Positions 12,422-12,429 of a DNA stretch of 12,429 nucleotides are shown in pieces. The DNA comes from Rhodospirillaceae bacterium (GTDB lineage: Bacteria > Pseudomonadota > Alphaproteobacteria > CADEGL01), in NCBI GenBank assembly GCA_018699755.1, contig JABIRQ010000296.1, positions 1 to 12,429 of the forward strand, in the 5' to 3' direction. Numbering within the stretch: the first letter of the stretch is position 1; every line of letters starts with the position of its first letter. Both the position numbers and the translations under genes were made by a program. The notes below the pieces were generated by a model. That model was not told where the DNA came from, did not search any database, and worked only from the letters and a program-made list of their open reading frames with translations.

Positions 12422-12429
12422 GCCGACCG

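Overview
The window is GC-rich, densely coding bacterial DNA and looks like the chromosome of an alphaproteobacterium, probably near Rhodospirillales. This is an inference from the gene set (IalB-family protein beside rlmN, DUF1127 protein, TPR-GT41 protein, GcvA-type LysR regulator), very high GC at third codon positions and close operon packing. I see no insertion sequence, phage gene, CRISPR array, tRNA or rRNA. No gene-free stretch exceeds about 220 bases.

Layout. (1) 6-2290, minus strand: an apparent operon trmH-like RNA methyltransferase > ialB-like secreted protein > rlmN, two RNA methyltransferases flanking a small exported protein. (2) 2375-6928, plus strand: a zinc-type (type III) L-asparaginase, a zinc-less NADPH:quinone oxidoreductase and a large TPR/GT41 (SPINDLY/O-GlcNAc-transferase-like) glycosyltransferase starting at TTG. 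(3) 6889-7916, minus strand: two tandem DinB-superfamily paralogues joined by a TGATG stop/start overlap; the second overlaps the 3' end of the glycosyltransferase gene. (4) 8000-9284, minus strand: an EamA/DMT transporter, preceded by a small DUF1127 gene whose 3' region carries a long CU-loop hairpin and a strong Rho-independent terminator. (5) 9285-9459: an AT-rich divergent intergenic region with nested inverted repeats and two LysR-type T-N11-A boxes, one covering the ribosome binding site and start codon of lysR. (6) 9460-11251, plus strand: lysR, then a periplasmic c-type cytochrome fused to a sulfite-oxidase-like N-terminal domain that lacks the molybdenum-ligand cysteine. (7) 11262-12209, minus strand: a homocysteine S-methyltransferase-family gene with an AT-rich upstream region, convergent with the cytochrome gene.

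How it fits together. Most genes are unrelated housekeeping or accessory metabolic genes. The most distinctive part is 8900-9460. The DUF1127 transcript ends in two consecutive GC-rich hairpins; the first holds a C/U-rich loop with an imperfect 12-base tandem repeat, the second is followed by a U-rich run. This recalls the DUF1127-linked, 3'-UTR-derived CcsR ('cuckoo') small RNAs of Rhodobacter, which carry C/U-rich anti-Shine-Dalgarno loops. The terminator lies only about 35 bases before the EamA start, so the transporter may depend on read-through. On the other side, lysR is probably autoregulated. The cytochrome gene 40 bases downstream of lysR may be cotranscribed with it.
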